A program made the position numbers and the translations under genes. DNA of 64,000 nt from an uncultured Desulfovibrio sp. (GTDB lineage Bacteria > Desulfobacterota > Desulfovibrionia > Desulfovibrionales > Desulfovibrionaceae). This document shows positions 9,042 to 17,449 of this stretch, in pieces. Positions within the stretch are counted from its first letter, which is position 1; every line of letters begins with the position of its first letter. The notes under the pieces were generated by a model. The model worked only from the letters and a program-made list of their open reading frames with translations. It searched no databases and was not told the DNA's origin. The stretch spans positions 372,001-436,000 of the forward strand of contig CAJXYU010000001.1 of assembly GCA_913063155.1 (NCBI GenBank), in the 5' to 3' direction.

Positions 9042-10478
9042 TTGAACCAGACGCAACAGAGCGCCGAAAGGCCGCTGCAGTTCGTCAAGCTGCTCTCATG
9101 GAGCGTCATGACGCTCATCCTCGGAACCAGCCTGGCGCTTTCAATCTTCATATCCAAAACGGCCGAAACTGCCCTGCTGAAAAAGCAGGAGCAGTTCGGC
9201 CTTTTGCTGGCCGAAAACCTCAGCCACCAGGTCTATACCCGTTTCGCCCTGCCGGTGATGATCCGCTACGGCAACATCAGCCTGAGCAACAAGGAGCAGT
9301 TCACCCGGCTGGATCAGGTAGTGCGCAACACCATTCACAGTTTCCGGGTGCACGAGCTGCACATCTTCTCCAAGGACGGCACGATCACCTATTCCCTGAA
9401 CAAGGACGAACTGGGCAAAAAAAGCCCCCGTCCCGCAGACCTGGAGGCGGTGGACGCGACCTACCAAAACGAGAGATTCAACGCCAGCATCATCGAAAAC
9501 ATTTCCAAACTCCGGGCCCTGTTCAGCATCGAGAACCCCAAGCCCGGCTCCATCATGCTCAAGGCCTACTATCCCCTGCGTGCCGAGCAGAACCTGGCCG
9601 CCATTTCCGACAATCCCATCATGGGCATCCTCGGTTTCGAGCAGGACATCACCGAGGAATACATGGGCGTCATCAATCTGGAACGGCTCATCGTGGCCCT
9701 TTCCCTGCTCACCTCCCTGGTGCTGTTCGTCGTGATCATGACCCTCATGCGCAGGGCGGAACGCCTGAACATGCAGCGCGTCGAGGAAAAGGAACGGCTT
9801 GAACGGGAGTTGAACCAGCAGGAAAAACTGGCGGGCATGGGCCGCATGGTGGCCGGTGTGGCCCACGAAATACGCAACCCCCTGGGCATCATCTGCTCCA
9901 GCTCGGAGCTGATCCTCAAGAAGGCCAAAAAGGAAAACCATCCCCACACCAGGCTCATAGAGGCCGTGCACGAGGAGGCCAAACGGCTGTCCCGCACCGT
10001 GGGGGAATTCCTGGACTACGCGCGCCCCAAGCAACCCAATCTCTTTGATTTGGACGTGGGCAGGATTCTGGATCAGGTGGCCGTCTTCCTGGAGCCAGAG
10101 TGTGAAAAACTGGGCGTGACCATCGACCGCCTTTACCATGGAGACCTTTCCACCAAGGGGGACAAGGACCTCCTGTACCGCGCCTTCTACAACATCGTCT
10201 CCAACGCCATGCAGGCCATGGATGGAGGCGGCATGGTCAGCATCCGGGCCGTGGGGGAAAACGGCGTGGTCCACGTGACCATTGCGGACACCGGCCCAGG
10301 ATTCGACGAGGAAAACCTCAACAAGGTGCGTGACCCGTTCTTCACCACCAAGGACACGGGTACGGGCCTCGGCCTGGCCATCGTCAACTCCATCATGGAA
10401 AGCCACAAGGCCCAGTTCCAGATCGGCAACAATGCCGACGGCGGCGGCCGAGTGGACATGATCATCCCCAAGGCTTGA
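9042..10478 (+). CDS. Membrane sensor histidine kinase
   Basis: A 478-residue kinase taken from the TTG at 9042, just after pgi, because the first transmembrane helix (VMTLILGTSLALSIFIS) starts soon after it. A periplasmic or extracellular sensor domain of about 190 residues follows, then a second helix (LIVALSLLTSLVLFVVIM) and a short linker. The HisKA box reads GVAHEIRNPLG and the ATPase boxes NIVSNAMQAM, DTGPGF and GTGLGLAI. No response regulator is adjacent, so the partner is unknown. A strong terminator follows. An ATG at 9108 would cut into the first helix and is less likely. Confidence 0.87.
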   Translation: MNQTQQSAERPLQFVKLLSWSVMTLILGTSLALSIFISKTAETALLKKQEQFGLLLAENLSHQVYTRFALPVMIRYGNISLSNKEQFTRLDQVVRNTIHSFRVHELHIFSKDGTITYSLNKDELGKKSPRPADLEAVDATYQNERFNASIIENISKLRALFSIENPKPGSIMLKAYYPLRAEQNLAAISDNPIMGILGFEQDITEEYMGVINLERLIVALSLLTSLVLFVVIMTLMRRAERLNMQRVEEKERLERELNQQEKLAGMGRMVAGVAHEIRNPLGIICSSSELILKKAKKENHPHTRLIEAVHEEAKRLSRTVGEFLDYARPKQPNLFDLDVGRILDQVAVFLEPECEKLGVTIDRLYHGDLSTKGDKDLLYRAFYNIVSNAMQAMDGGGMVSIRAVGENGVVHVTIADTGPGFDEENLNKVRDPFFTTKDTGTGLGLAIVNSIMESHKAQFQIGNNADGGGRVDMIIPKA

Positions 10479-10500
10479 GGGGGTCCCCATCACAAAAGCA

Positions 10501-10532
10501 AACAGCCCGGCACAACGTCGGGCTGTTTTTTT
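10501..10532 (+). terminator. Rho-independent terminator after pgi-kinase unit
   Basis: AACAGCCCG, a 9-base loop, CGGGCTGTT and then a T-run. The upstream AAAAGCA side gives some T's on the other strand, so it may also stop the convergent rdgB transcript. Confidence 0.85.
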
Positions 10533-10599
10533 CATGCCTCCGGCGGGCAAGAGGGATAATCCCCCTTGGCTATCCTTATCAGTTGGGCCGGATTTGTTA

Positions 10600-11205
10600 T
10601 CAATTCGCCTTTTTCCAAAAATCGGGCCACAGTTCAAGCATTTTGCGAATGGCCTTGCCGCGATGAGAGCGGGCATGCTTCACCTCGGGCGGAATCTCGG
10701 CCACATGCTTGTCCAACTCGGGGTCCACGAAGATGACATCATAGCCGAAACCGCCGTCGCCGCGATATTCATAGCCGATGCGTCCTTCGTAGGAACCGTC
10801 GGTGGTTATTTCCACGCCGTTGGGGGCCACGGCCGCCATGACGCAACGGTAGCGGGCCGTACGCTTCTCATCGGGCACGTTCCGGAGCTCCCTCAACAAC
10901 TTCTCGTTGTTGGCGTGATCGTCGTGTCCGTCCCCGGCAAACCGCGCGGAGTAGACACCCGGCGCGCCGTTCAGATAGTCCACTTCCAGGCCGGAATCGT
11001 CGGCCACGGCAACCAGTCCGGTGGCTTTGCACACGGTGCGGGCCTTGATGAGCGCGTTGTCCCTGAAGGTTTCGCCGTCCTCGACGATCTCGCCGATCTC
11101 GGGATAATCGGACAGGGGCTTCACTTCAACGCCCAGCGGTTTAAGCAGTTCCGCAAATTCCCGAATCTTCCCTTTGTTGTTGGTAGCCAGAACAATGGTA
11201 TCCAC
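10600..11205 (-). CDS. rdgB: XTP/dITP pyrophosphatase (HAM1/RdgB)
   Basis: A 201-residue housekeeping enzyme. It hydrolyses non-canonical purine triphosphates (dITP, XTP) to monophosphates, keeping deaminated bases out of DNA. Family marks: the N-terminal LATNNKGKIREF phosphate-binding motif, ETFRDNALIKA, VADDSGLEVDYLNGAPGVYSAR (the catalytic Asp-Asp-Ser-Gly region), GYGYD-like FGYDVIF and SHRGKAIRKM at the end. The start is GTG at 11205, with GAGGGAG in front at good spacing. It is monocistronic and convergent with the pgi-kinase unit. Confidence 0.95.
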   Translation of the reverse strand: MDTIVLATNNKGKIREFAELLKPLGVEVKPLSDYPEIGEIVEDGETFRDNALIKARTVCKATGLVAVADDSGLEVDYLNGAPGVYSARFAGDGHDDHANNEKLLRELRNVPDEKRTARYRCVMAAVAPNGVEITTDGSYEGRIGYEYRGDGGFGYDVIFVDPELDKHVAEIPPEVKHARSHRGKAIRKMLELWPDFWKKAN

Positions 11206-11405
11206 GAATAACTCCCTCTACGGTTGCCCCTGAGCGCGGGATTGCGACGCTGCTTCGTAAAAGACAATCCCTCGAGTGCCATACGAGTACGCGCCGGCCT
11301 TGCCTTTCCCTCTTGTGCTCGTACACTCTTGAACAACCTTGGTGTTGATTTCAACCCCATCGCGCAGCGATAGCCAAAAAACTTTGGGAGGGAGGGATGG
11401 GGGAC

Positions 11406-11451
11406 CACGGGGAAGCGGGCGCTTTTTGAAAAAGGCGCCCGCTTCCCCGTG
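11406..11451. terminator. Perfect 17-bp GC-rich hairpin, probable terminator of the kinase at 11471
   Basis: CACGGGGAAGCGGGCGC and its exact complement surround a 12-base loop (TTTTTGAAAAAG). It lies 20 bp past the stop of the minus-strand kinase. There is no clean T-run after the stem on that strand, so the terminator call rests on stem strength and position. Confidence 0.6.
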
Positions 11452-11470
11452 TTTCTCTTGAAGTGCTTAC

Positions 11471-12955
11471 TTACCCGGCGGTCTCGGATTCCGCAACCGC
11501 GAGAACGGGCGGCAAATACAGGGTGATGCGGGTGCCCTTGCCCACGCTGCTGGTCAAGTCCACTTCCCCGCCTATCTCGTCCATGATCTTGCGGGTCATG
11601 GCCAGACCGAGACCGGACCCCTTGCCCTTGGTGCTGAAAAAGGGACTGAAGACCTTTTCCCGGATCTCGGGTTCGATTCCCACACCGGTGTCCTCCACGG
11701 TCAGGACGACGTAATCACGGGCCATGCCCGTGGAAATGGTCAGCACACCGCCGTTCTCTTCCATGGCCTCGATGGCGTTCTTGACCAAATTGATGAGGCA
11801 CTGCTTGATGACCTCGGGGTTGGCCTTGACCATGGCCATGCCCGCCTCGAAGTTCATGACCAGTTCTATGTGCATGTTGGACAGACCGAGCCCCATGACC
11901 TCCATGGTGCCCCTGACCAGCTCGTTGAGGTCCACTCTGGTGATTTCGGCCTCTGTGGGGCGGGTGAAGTTTATGATGCTCTTGAGAATGACATCGAGCC
12001 GCCGGGACTCGTCGAGGATAATGCCCAACTTTTCCCGCACCTTCTCGTCCACGTCCTTGTTGCGCACCAGAGAGTTGGCAAAACCGCTGATGGTGAAGAG
12101 CGGGTTGCGGATCTCATGGGCGATGTAGGTGGACAATTCACCGATGGAGGCCAGCTTTTCAGACTGTTGCAGCCGCTGTTCCATCTCCATGCGGCGGGTG
12201 ATGTTGCGACGCATGGCCACCACATTGCAGAGATTGCCCGCCTCGTCATGGATGGGGTAGGTGTAGATGCGATAGTACTGGACGCGACCGTCCTCTCCGA
12301 CGTATGAGGCCAGAGCTTCGCCCTGTTCGTCCGTCTGCAGTGTCTGCTCGAAAGGACATTCATGGTTCCCGTTGCCGGGAGTTCGCAGCCCCTTGAAGAC
12401 CGAATGCAGGTCGCAGCCAACGAGCTTTCTGCCGTGCGTGTCGGCGCTCTCGCGGGCCTTCTGGTTGGAATCCAGGACCCGACCGTCCAGGTCGAGAAAC
12501 AGGATTTCCTCGTCCATCTGGTCAACGATGGTTTTGAGCATGCTCTGGGTATGCAGCAAATCCAGCTTGCAGGCCACCCACATCTTGTCCTGGGTAAGCA
12601 GCTTGATGAAAAAATTCGCGGCGGCCCGTTCCACCAGAGTAATGTGCGGCGGCAGGGCCTTGCGAAGCTCCGCCAGAAGCGAAGAACGGCCCGTGGCCTC
12701 GATGATCATGTTTATTTCGGGATGCTGGTCGAGCATCTCCTGATAATCATTGTAGGTACGGATGGTATTCACAGGCTGGTAAACGCCCGGCAGGGCGCTC
12801 TGGCCCGGAAACGCGGCGGCGACGATGCCGATTTCGCGCATGGCGGCGTCATTGGCCTGATCCCGGAACATTTCCCAGAAGGCCATCAGAGCGGGGAGAT
12901 CCCCGATCACGCCGATGGTGTAGCGCTTTCCATTGATTTGTTGACTGGACACCAT
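11471..12955 (-). CDS. Soluble PAS sensor histidine kinase with a Rossmann-like N-terminal domain
   Basis: A 494-residue protein without transmembrane helices. Residues 11-120 look like a dinucleotide-binding fold of the dehydrogenase kind: YTIGVIGDLPAL at the start, a charged strand, and NMIIEATGRSSLLAEL where dehydrogenases have the second half of the nucleotide site. A PAS domain (about 140-260, with a CPF pair) follows. The HisKA box reads YIAHEIRNPLF and the ATPase domain NLVKNAIEAM, DTGVGI and GSGLGLAM. The ATG at 12955 has GGGAGT upstream. A cytoplasmic redox or NAD(H)-linked signal is a reasonable guess but not shown. No response regulator is adjacent. Confidence 0.85.
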   Translation of the reverse strand: MVSSQQINGKRYTIGVIGDLPALMAFWEMFRDQANDAAMREIGIVAAAFPGQSALPGVYQPVNTIRTYNDYQEMLDQHPEINMIIEATGRSSLLAELRKALPPHITLVERAAANFFIKLLTQDKMWVACKLDLLHTQSMLKTIVDQMDEEILFLDLDGRVLDSNQKARESADTHGRKLVGCDLHSVFKGLRTPGNGNHECPFEQTLQTDEQGEALASYVGEDGRVQYYRIYTYPIHDEAGNLCNVVAMRRNITRRMEMEQRLQQSEKLASIGELSTYIAHEIRNPLFTISGFANSLVRNKDVDEKVREKLGIILDESRRLDVILKSIINFTRPTEAEITRVDLNELVRGTMEVMGLGLSNMHIELVMNFEAGMAMVKANPEVIKQCLINLVKNAIEAMEENGGVLTISTGMARDYVVLTVEDTGVGIEPEIREKVFSPFFSTKGKGSGLGLAMTRKIMDEIGGEVDLTSSVGKGTRITLYLPPVLAVAESETAG

Positions 12956-13039
12956 ACAGACTCCCGTTTGCTTGGCACTGTTTGTACTGTATCATCCTCC
13001 ACAATGCACGACAATGCGCAATCTCATTTTGCCGCCATC

Positions 13040-13066
13040 TCGACAGAAAAAGGCATTAATTATAAT
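13040..13066 (+). promoter_or_regulatory. Candidate sigma-70 promoter for rimO
   Basis: A consensus TATAAT at 13061-13066 lies 22 bp before the rimO start, with TCGACA 15 bp upstream of it. The short spacer lowers confidence. Confidence 0.4.
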
Positions 13067-13088
13067 CAGTGTAACAGGAAATGATCCC

Positions 13089-14408
13089 ATGACAAAAAAC
13101 AACGGCGCCATAACCGTCCTGACCATCAGCCTCGGCTGCCCCAAAAACCGCGTGGACACCGAACGTCTCATCGGCTCGCTGGGAACGGACATGCGCCCCG
13201 TGGAAGAGGTGGCCGCCGCGGACCTGGTGCTCATCAACACCTGCGGCTTCATCGAACCGGCCGTGGAGGAATCGGTCTCCACCATCCTGGAAACCGTGCA
13301 GGACATGGAGGAACTGAGCGGCGACCGCCCGGTGCTGGCCGTGGCCGGCTGCCTGGTGAGCCGATACGGCGGCGACTTGAAGGACGAAATGCCCGAAGTG
13401 GACCTGTGGCTGTCCACGGACGAACTGGAAAAATGGCCGGACATGGTCGAAAAAACCTTGGGCCGGAAAGCGGATTCGTCCCTGCCGCGCAACCTGAGCA
13501 CCGGTCCAGGCTACGCTTACCTCAAGGTCAGCGAGGGCTGCTCCCACGACTGCAGGTTCTGCACCATCCCGTCCATCCGCGGCGCACACAAAAGCCGGCC
13601 CGTGGACTTCCTGGCCGAAGAGGCCGCAAAGCTGGTGGGAGAAGGAGTGCCCGAACTGATCATCGTGGGCCAGGACTCCACCCACTACGGCTCGGACCTG
13701 GGGCTCAAGCACGGGCTGCAGCAGCTTCTGGAAAGGCTTCTGCCCCTGCCCGGCCTGGAATGGCTGCGGGTCATGTACCTCTATCCCGCCGGACTGACCG
13801 AGACCCTGCTGTCCTTTCTGCGCGACGCGGGCAAGCCTTTCCTGCCGTATTTCGACATCCCGCTGCAGCACGCCCACCCGGAAGTGCTTTCGGCCATGGG
13901 CCGCCCCTTTGCCCGGGATCCCAACAAGGTCATTGACCGGGTTCGCAAATACTTCCCGGAAGCGGCCCTGCGCACCACCTTCATCGTGGGGTATCCAGGC
14001 GAAACCGACGAACATTTTCAGCACCTCATGGATTTTGTGGAGCGAACCCGTTTCCACCACCTGGGCGTGTTCCCCTATTGGCCTGAAGACGGTACACCCG
14101 CAGCATCCATGAACAACCAAGTTCCCGACGAGGTCAAGACCGAACGGCGCGATGCGCTCATGGAACTCCAGGCCTCCATTTCCGGGGAGATCATGGCCGG
14201 ATACGTGGGTGAAAAGCTGCCCGTGCTGGTGGAAAAACCCTCGCCGGAATGGCCCGGGTTGTTCACGGGCCGGACATGGTTCCAAGCCCCCGAAGTGGAC
14301 GGCATCACCTACGTGAGCGCTGAACCCGGGGTGGAGTTGGTACCCGGCGCCATTGTGGAAGCCGAAATCGAACAAGCCAAAACCTACGACCTGGTGGGAC
14401 TGGTGTAG
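13089..14408 (+). CDS. rimO: Ribosomal protein S12 methylthiotransferase RimO
   Basis: A 439-residue radical-SAM enzyme with two 4Fe-4S clusters, which methylthiolates the conserved Asp of ribosomal protein S12. The N-terminal domain has the three cluster Cys (SLGCPKNRVD, NTCGFIEPA, VAGCLVSRYG). The radical-SAM CxxxCxxC motif is in SEGCSHDCRFCTIPSIRG, and the C-terminal TRAM domain starts near VLVEKPSPEWPGLFTGR. The motif GxxKSRPV after the SAM cluster and the S12-type start (TISLGCPKN) separate it from the tRNA enzyme MiaB. ATG 13089 follows AGGAA. It reads away from the kinase gene. Confidence 0.95.
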   Translation: MTKNNGAITVLTISLGCPKNRVDTERLIGSLGTDMRPVEEVAAADLVLINTCGFIEPAVEESVSTILETVQDMEELSGDRPVLAVAGCLVSRYGGDLKDEMPEVDLWLSTDELEKWPDMVEKTLGRKADSSLPRNLSTGPGYAYLKVSEGCSHDCRFCTIPSIRGAHKSRPVDFLAEEAAKLVGEGVPELIIVGQDSTHYGSDLGLKHGLQQLLERLLPLPGLEWLRVMYLYPAGLTETLLSFLRDAGKPFLPYFDIPLQHAHPEVLSAMGRPFARDPNKVIDRVRKYFPEAALRTTFIVGYPGETDEHFQHLMDFVERTRFHHLGVFPYWPEDGTPAASMNNQVPDEVKTERRDALMELQASISGEIMAGYVGEKLPVLVEKPSPEWPGLFTGRTWFQAPEVDGITYVSAEPGVELVPGAIVEAEIEQAKTYDLVGLV

Positions 14409-14430
14409 CCTTTCCAGCTTGGTGAACCGG

Positions 14431-14465
14431 GCGGTCTTCGGATATTCTTCTGAAGGCCGCTTTCG
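14431..14465 (+). terminator. Probable rimO terminator
   Basis: GCGGTCTTC and GAAGGCCGC pair (one G-T) across a 12-base loop, followed by TTTCG. It lies 22 bp after the rimO stop. The T-run is short. Confidence 0.5.
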
Positions 14466-14503
14466 TTCCCGCTCCAGGCCGAACGGGACCGCCCACCCAA
14501 CCG

Positions 14504-14532
14504 TTGACACCCCCTTCATCCGGGCATACTTT
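14504..14532 (+). promoter_or_regulatory. Candidate promoter of the glcD operon
   Basis: A perfect TTGACA at 14504-14509 is followed after 17 bp by TACTTT, about 30 bp before the glcD start. The -10 is poor, but spacing and place are good. Confidence 0.5.
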
Positions 14533-14564
14533 CCCAACCTGCGCATTCCGTATACAAACGCATC

Positions 14565-15947
14565 ATGCCCATGGAAAACCTCACCCCAGAACAGGAAACA
14601 TTCCTGGCCGATCTTTTTCCGAGCGACGCGCTCCTGCTCAGGCCGGAACAAACCGCCGTCTTCTCGACGGACGCCAGCCGCCTGCGGGCCGCGCCCCTGG
14701 CCGTGGTGCGCCCAAAAAACCGGGAACAGGTGGCCGAGCTGCTGCACTGGGCTCACAGCGAGCGCATTCCGATCTACCCGCGCGCCCGGGGCACGGGCAC
14801 CGTGGGGAATGCCGTTCCCGCAAAACCGGGCATCGTGATTTCCATGTTGGCCATGAACCGCATACTGGACATCGACGACCGGGACTTCGTGGCCGTTGTC
14901 GAACCGGGTGTGGTCACCGGCGACCTGCAACGGACCGTGTCCGAGCGCAATATGTTCTACCCGCCCGACCCGGCCAGTTCCGGATTCTCCACGGTGGGAG
15001 GCAACGTTTCCACCTGCGCCGGGGGATTGCGTGCCGTAAAATACGGCGTCACCCGCGATTATGTGTTGGGCCTGGAGGCCATACTGCCGGGAGGCAGGGC
15101 GTTACGCTCCGGAGGCAGGGCCCACAAGGATGTGGTGGGCCTCGACCTAACCCGGCTCTTCGTGGGCTCGGCAGGCAAGCTCGGCGTCATCACCGAACTG
15201 ACGCTCAAACTGCTGCCCAAACCCGAGACCACCGCGTCCGTGCTGGCGGGCTTTCCGGACATCCGTCGCGCCATGGACGGAGCCGCCGCAATCTTCCGGG
15301 CGGGCATGCTTCCGGCCGCATTGGAATTCATGGACAAGGCCACGCTGACCGCCCTGGACATAGCCGGGACCTCTCCCCTGCCCAAGGAAGCGCAGGCCGC
15401 CCTGCTGGTGCGCGTGGACGGTTCCGAAGCCGTGGTGAATGCGGAAACGGATCGTCTGCAAGCCGCCCTGCAAAAGGCTCGTCCCGTCCATCTCATGACA
15501 GGACGCGATGAGAATGAAGAGGCACTCTGGGATGTGCGCCGGGGCATAAGCCCTGCATCGTTCCACCTCAAGCCCGACAAGCTCGGCGAGGACATCGCCG
15601 TGCCCCGCGGCAAGGTGGCCGAAGCAGTGGAAGGGGTGCACGCCATCGCTGCAAAATACAACCTGACCATTATGTGTTTCGGACATCTGGGCGACGGCAA
15701 CATCCACGTGAACACCATGTACAATGCATCCTGGCCCGAGGAGGCCGACAACGCGGCCATGGCCAAGGGTGAAATATTCCGACTGGCCCTCTCCCTGGGA
15801 GGTTCCATTTCGGGCGAGCACGGCACCGGTCTGACCAAGGCCGCTTACGTGGACCTGCAACTGGACGCTGACCAACAGGCCCTCATGGCCGACATCAAAC
15901 GAATTTTCGACCCCCACGGGATCATGAATCCCGGCAAGGGCTGGTAG
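14565..15947 (+). CDS. glcD: FAD-linked oxidase, GlcD/D-lactate dehydrogenase-like subunit
   Basis: A 460-residue flavoprotein of the FAD_binding_4 / FAD-oxidase_C type. Seen: the PCMH-type FAD fold (IYPRARGTGTVGNA, DPASSGFSTVGGNVSTCAGG, VGSAGKLGVITELTLKLLP) and the C-terminal GHLGDGNIHVN and SGEHGTGLTK, which carry the catalytic and flavin-contact His. Such subunits oxidise glycolate or D-lactate and pass electrons to an Fe-S subunit; that partner (glcF) lies 2.9 kb on in the same run, separated by two MFS genes. Substrate is not decided by the sequence. A second ATG at 14571 is equally possible. Confidence 0.88.
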   Translation: MPMENLTPEQETFLADLFPSDALLLRPEQTAVFSTDASRLRAAPLAVVRPKNREQVAELLHWAHSERIPIYPRARGTGTVGNAVPAKPGIVISMLAMNRILDIDDRDFVAVVEPGVVTGDLQRTVSERNMFYPPDPASSGFSTVGGNVSTCAGGLRAVKYGVTRDYVLGLEAILPGGRALRSGGRAHKDVVGLDLTRLFVGSAGKLGVITELTLKLLPKPETTASVLAGFPDIRRAMDGAAAIFRAGMLPAALEFMDKATLTALDIAGTSPLPKEAQAALLVRVDGSEAVVNAETDRLQAALQKARPVHLMTGRDENEEALWDVRRGISPASFHLKPDKLGEDIAVPRGKVAEAVEGVHAIAAKYNLTIMCFGHLGDGNIHVNTMYNASWPEEADNAAMAKGEIFRLALSLGGSISGEHGTGLTKAAYVDLQLDADQQALMADIKRIFDPHGIMNPGKGW

Positions 15948-15951
15948 CCAT

Positions 15952-17358
15952 ATGCTCAATCGCGAAAGCCTCATCATCCTCAGCGTCTGCTTCGGCGGCT
16001 TCATCAGCTGCCTGGACAGCTCCATCGTCAACATCATCCTGCCCGAGGTGGCCACGGCCATGAACACGGACATTGTCAGCGTGTCCGGCGTCACGGTCTA
16101 CTATCTGCTGCTCATGACCTGCACCATGCTGGTCTGGGGCAAGGCCGCCGACAAGTTCGGCGCGCGGCGGCTCTATCTGCTGGGCTACATCATCTTTACC
16201 GCGGGTTCGCTCCTGTGCGGGCTGTCCCACACCCTGAACATGCTCATCCTGTCCCGCTGTCTCCAGGGCCTGGGTGGGGCGGCCATATTCGCCATCGGAA
16301 TGAGCATCATCGCCATCTACGTGCCTCGGCACATGCTGGGCAAGGCTTACGGTTGGGTGGCCACCACCGCAGCCATCGGCCTGACCCTGGGCGCTCCCTT
16401 GGGCGGGTTCATCACCAGCGCCTTCAGTTGGCGCGGGGTCTTCCTGGTCAACGTGCCTCTGGGCATCATCGCTTGGGTCGTCACCCACCGGGCCATCCCC
16501 AGAAACAAGGAACAACTGGAGGTCCACAAGGGTTTCGACTTTCCGGGCGCGCTGCTCAGCTCGACCTCGCTGTGTTCCTTCATCTGGGCTCTGGCCGCCT
16601 GCGAACGAGAAGGATGGCGATCCCAGGACTTCATGATCTTCCTGGGCATCGGCATGCTGCTGACCATCCTGTTCGTGTTCCAGGAACGCCGCCATTCCAA
16701 CCCGCTGCTCAACCCGGCCGTGTTCGAGCAACGTGGGTTCGCCCTGTGCGTGGGCATGGGCCTGATCCTCATGATCGTGCTGGGCGGCATGGGACTGGTA
16801 ATCCCCTTCCATCTCATCTGGAGCAAGGGCCTTTCCGTAGGGGCCGCAGGCATGCTCATGGCCCTGAACTCCGTCATCGGTTCGATATTCAACCCGTTAT
16901 CAGGCGCGCTGGCCGACAAGATAGGCGCGGCGCGCATGTGCCTGGCCAGCATGACACTGGCATTCCTCATCTCCCTGTATTTCGCATTCAGCGCCCAGGA
17001 GCCGGGCGTGTTCAGCACAGTAGTCCTGCTGTTGGGCCTCGGCCTGGCCTCCAGCCTTTATTTCCCGGGCGGCAATGCCCTGATCATGAAGTTGGCGCCC
17101 AATGGACACAAAGGCGCGGCCAGCGGCGTGAACACCACCGCCAGAACCCTGGGCATCACCATAGGCGCGAGCATCTTCGCTGCTCTGCTGCCGCCCCACG
17201 AGGCGGGAGCCCATCTGCCCGAAACCGCCATGCGCGCTCCCTGGATATTTGCCGCCGCCATCCTGGCGGTGGCCATTGCCATGTGTTTCCCCCTGATCAG
17301 GGATGAACGCCGCAAAAAGCGCGAGACCGTCAAACTCGAATCCACTCTGGCCGCATAG
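15952..17358 (+). CDS. MFS drug/solute transporter (DHA2-like), copy 1
   Basis: A 468-residue carrier with about 14 hydrophobic segments, of the major facilitator superfamily DHA2 (EmrB/QacA) type. It opens with GGFISCLDSSIVNIILPEVA, the family's first helix with the conserved Asp. The motif-A like loop is WGKAADKFGARRLYL, and motif C is found around LGLTLGAPLGGFI. It begins 4 bp after glcD, so its ribosome site lies in the glcD tail. Its job in a glycolate/lactate operon may be export or uptake of an organic acid. It is a close paralogue of the next gene. Confidence 0.85.
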   Translation: MLNRESLIILSVCFGGFISCLDSSIVNIILPEVATAMNTDIVSVSGVTVYYLLLMTCTMLVWGKAADKFGARRLYLLGYIIFTAGSLLCGLSHTLNMLILSRCLQGLGGAAIFAIGMSIIAIYVPRHMLGKAYGWVATTAAIGLTLGAPLGGFITSAFSWRGVFLVNVPLGIIAWVVTHRAIPRNKEQLEVHKGFDFPGALLSSTSLCSFIWALAACEREGWRSQDFMIFLGIGMLLTILFVFQERRHSNPLLNPAVFEQRGFALCVGMGLILMIVLGGMGLVIPFHLIWSKGLSVGAAGMLMALNSVIGSIFNPLSGALADKIGAARMCLASMTLAFLISLYFAFSAQEPGVFSTVVLLLGLGLASSLYFPGGNALIMKLAPNGHKGAASGVNTTARTLGITIGASIFAALLPPHEAGAHLPETAMRAPWIFAAAILAVAIAMCFPLIRDERRKKRETVKLESTLAA

Positions 17359-17449
17359 CACCAGATCGGGCGGCAAACATCCATGAGCGGCATCAAACGG
17401 CAATCCACCCTCAGCGGGAGCATGAATCCCGACAAAGGCCGACAACCAT

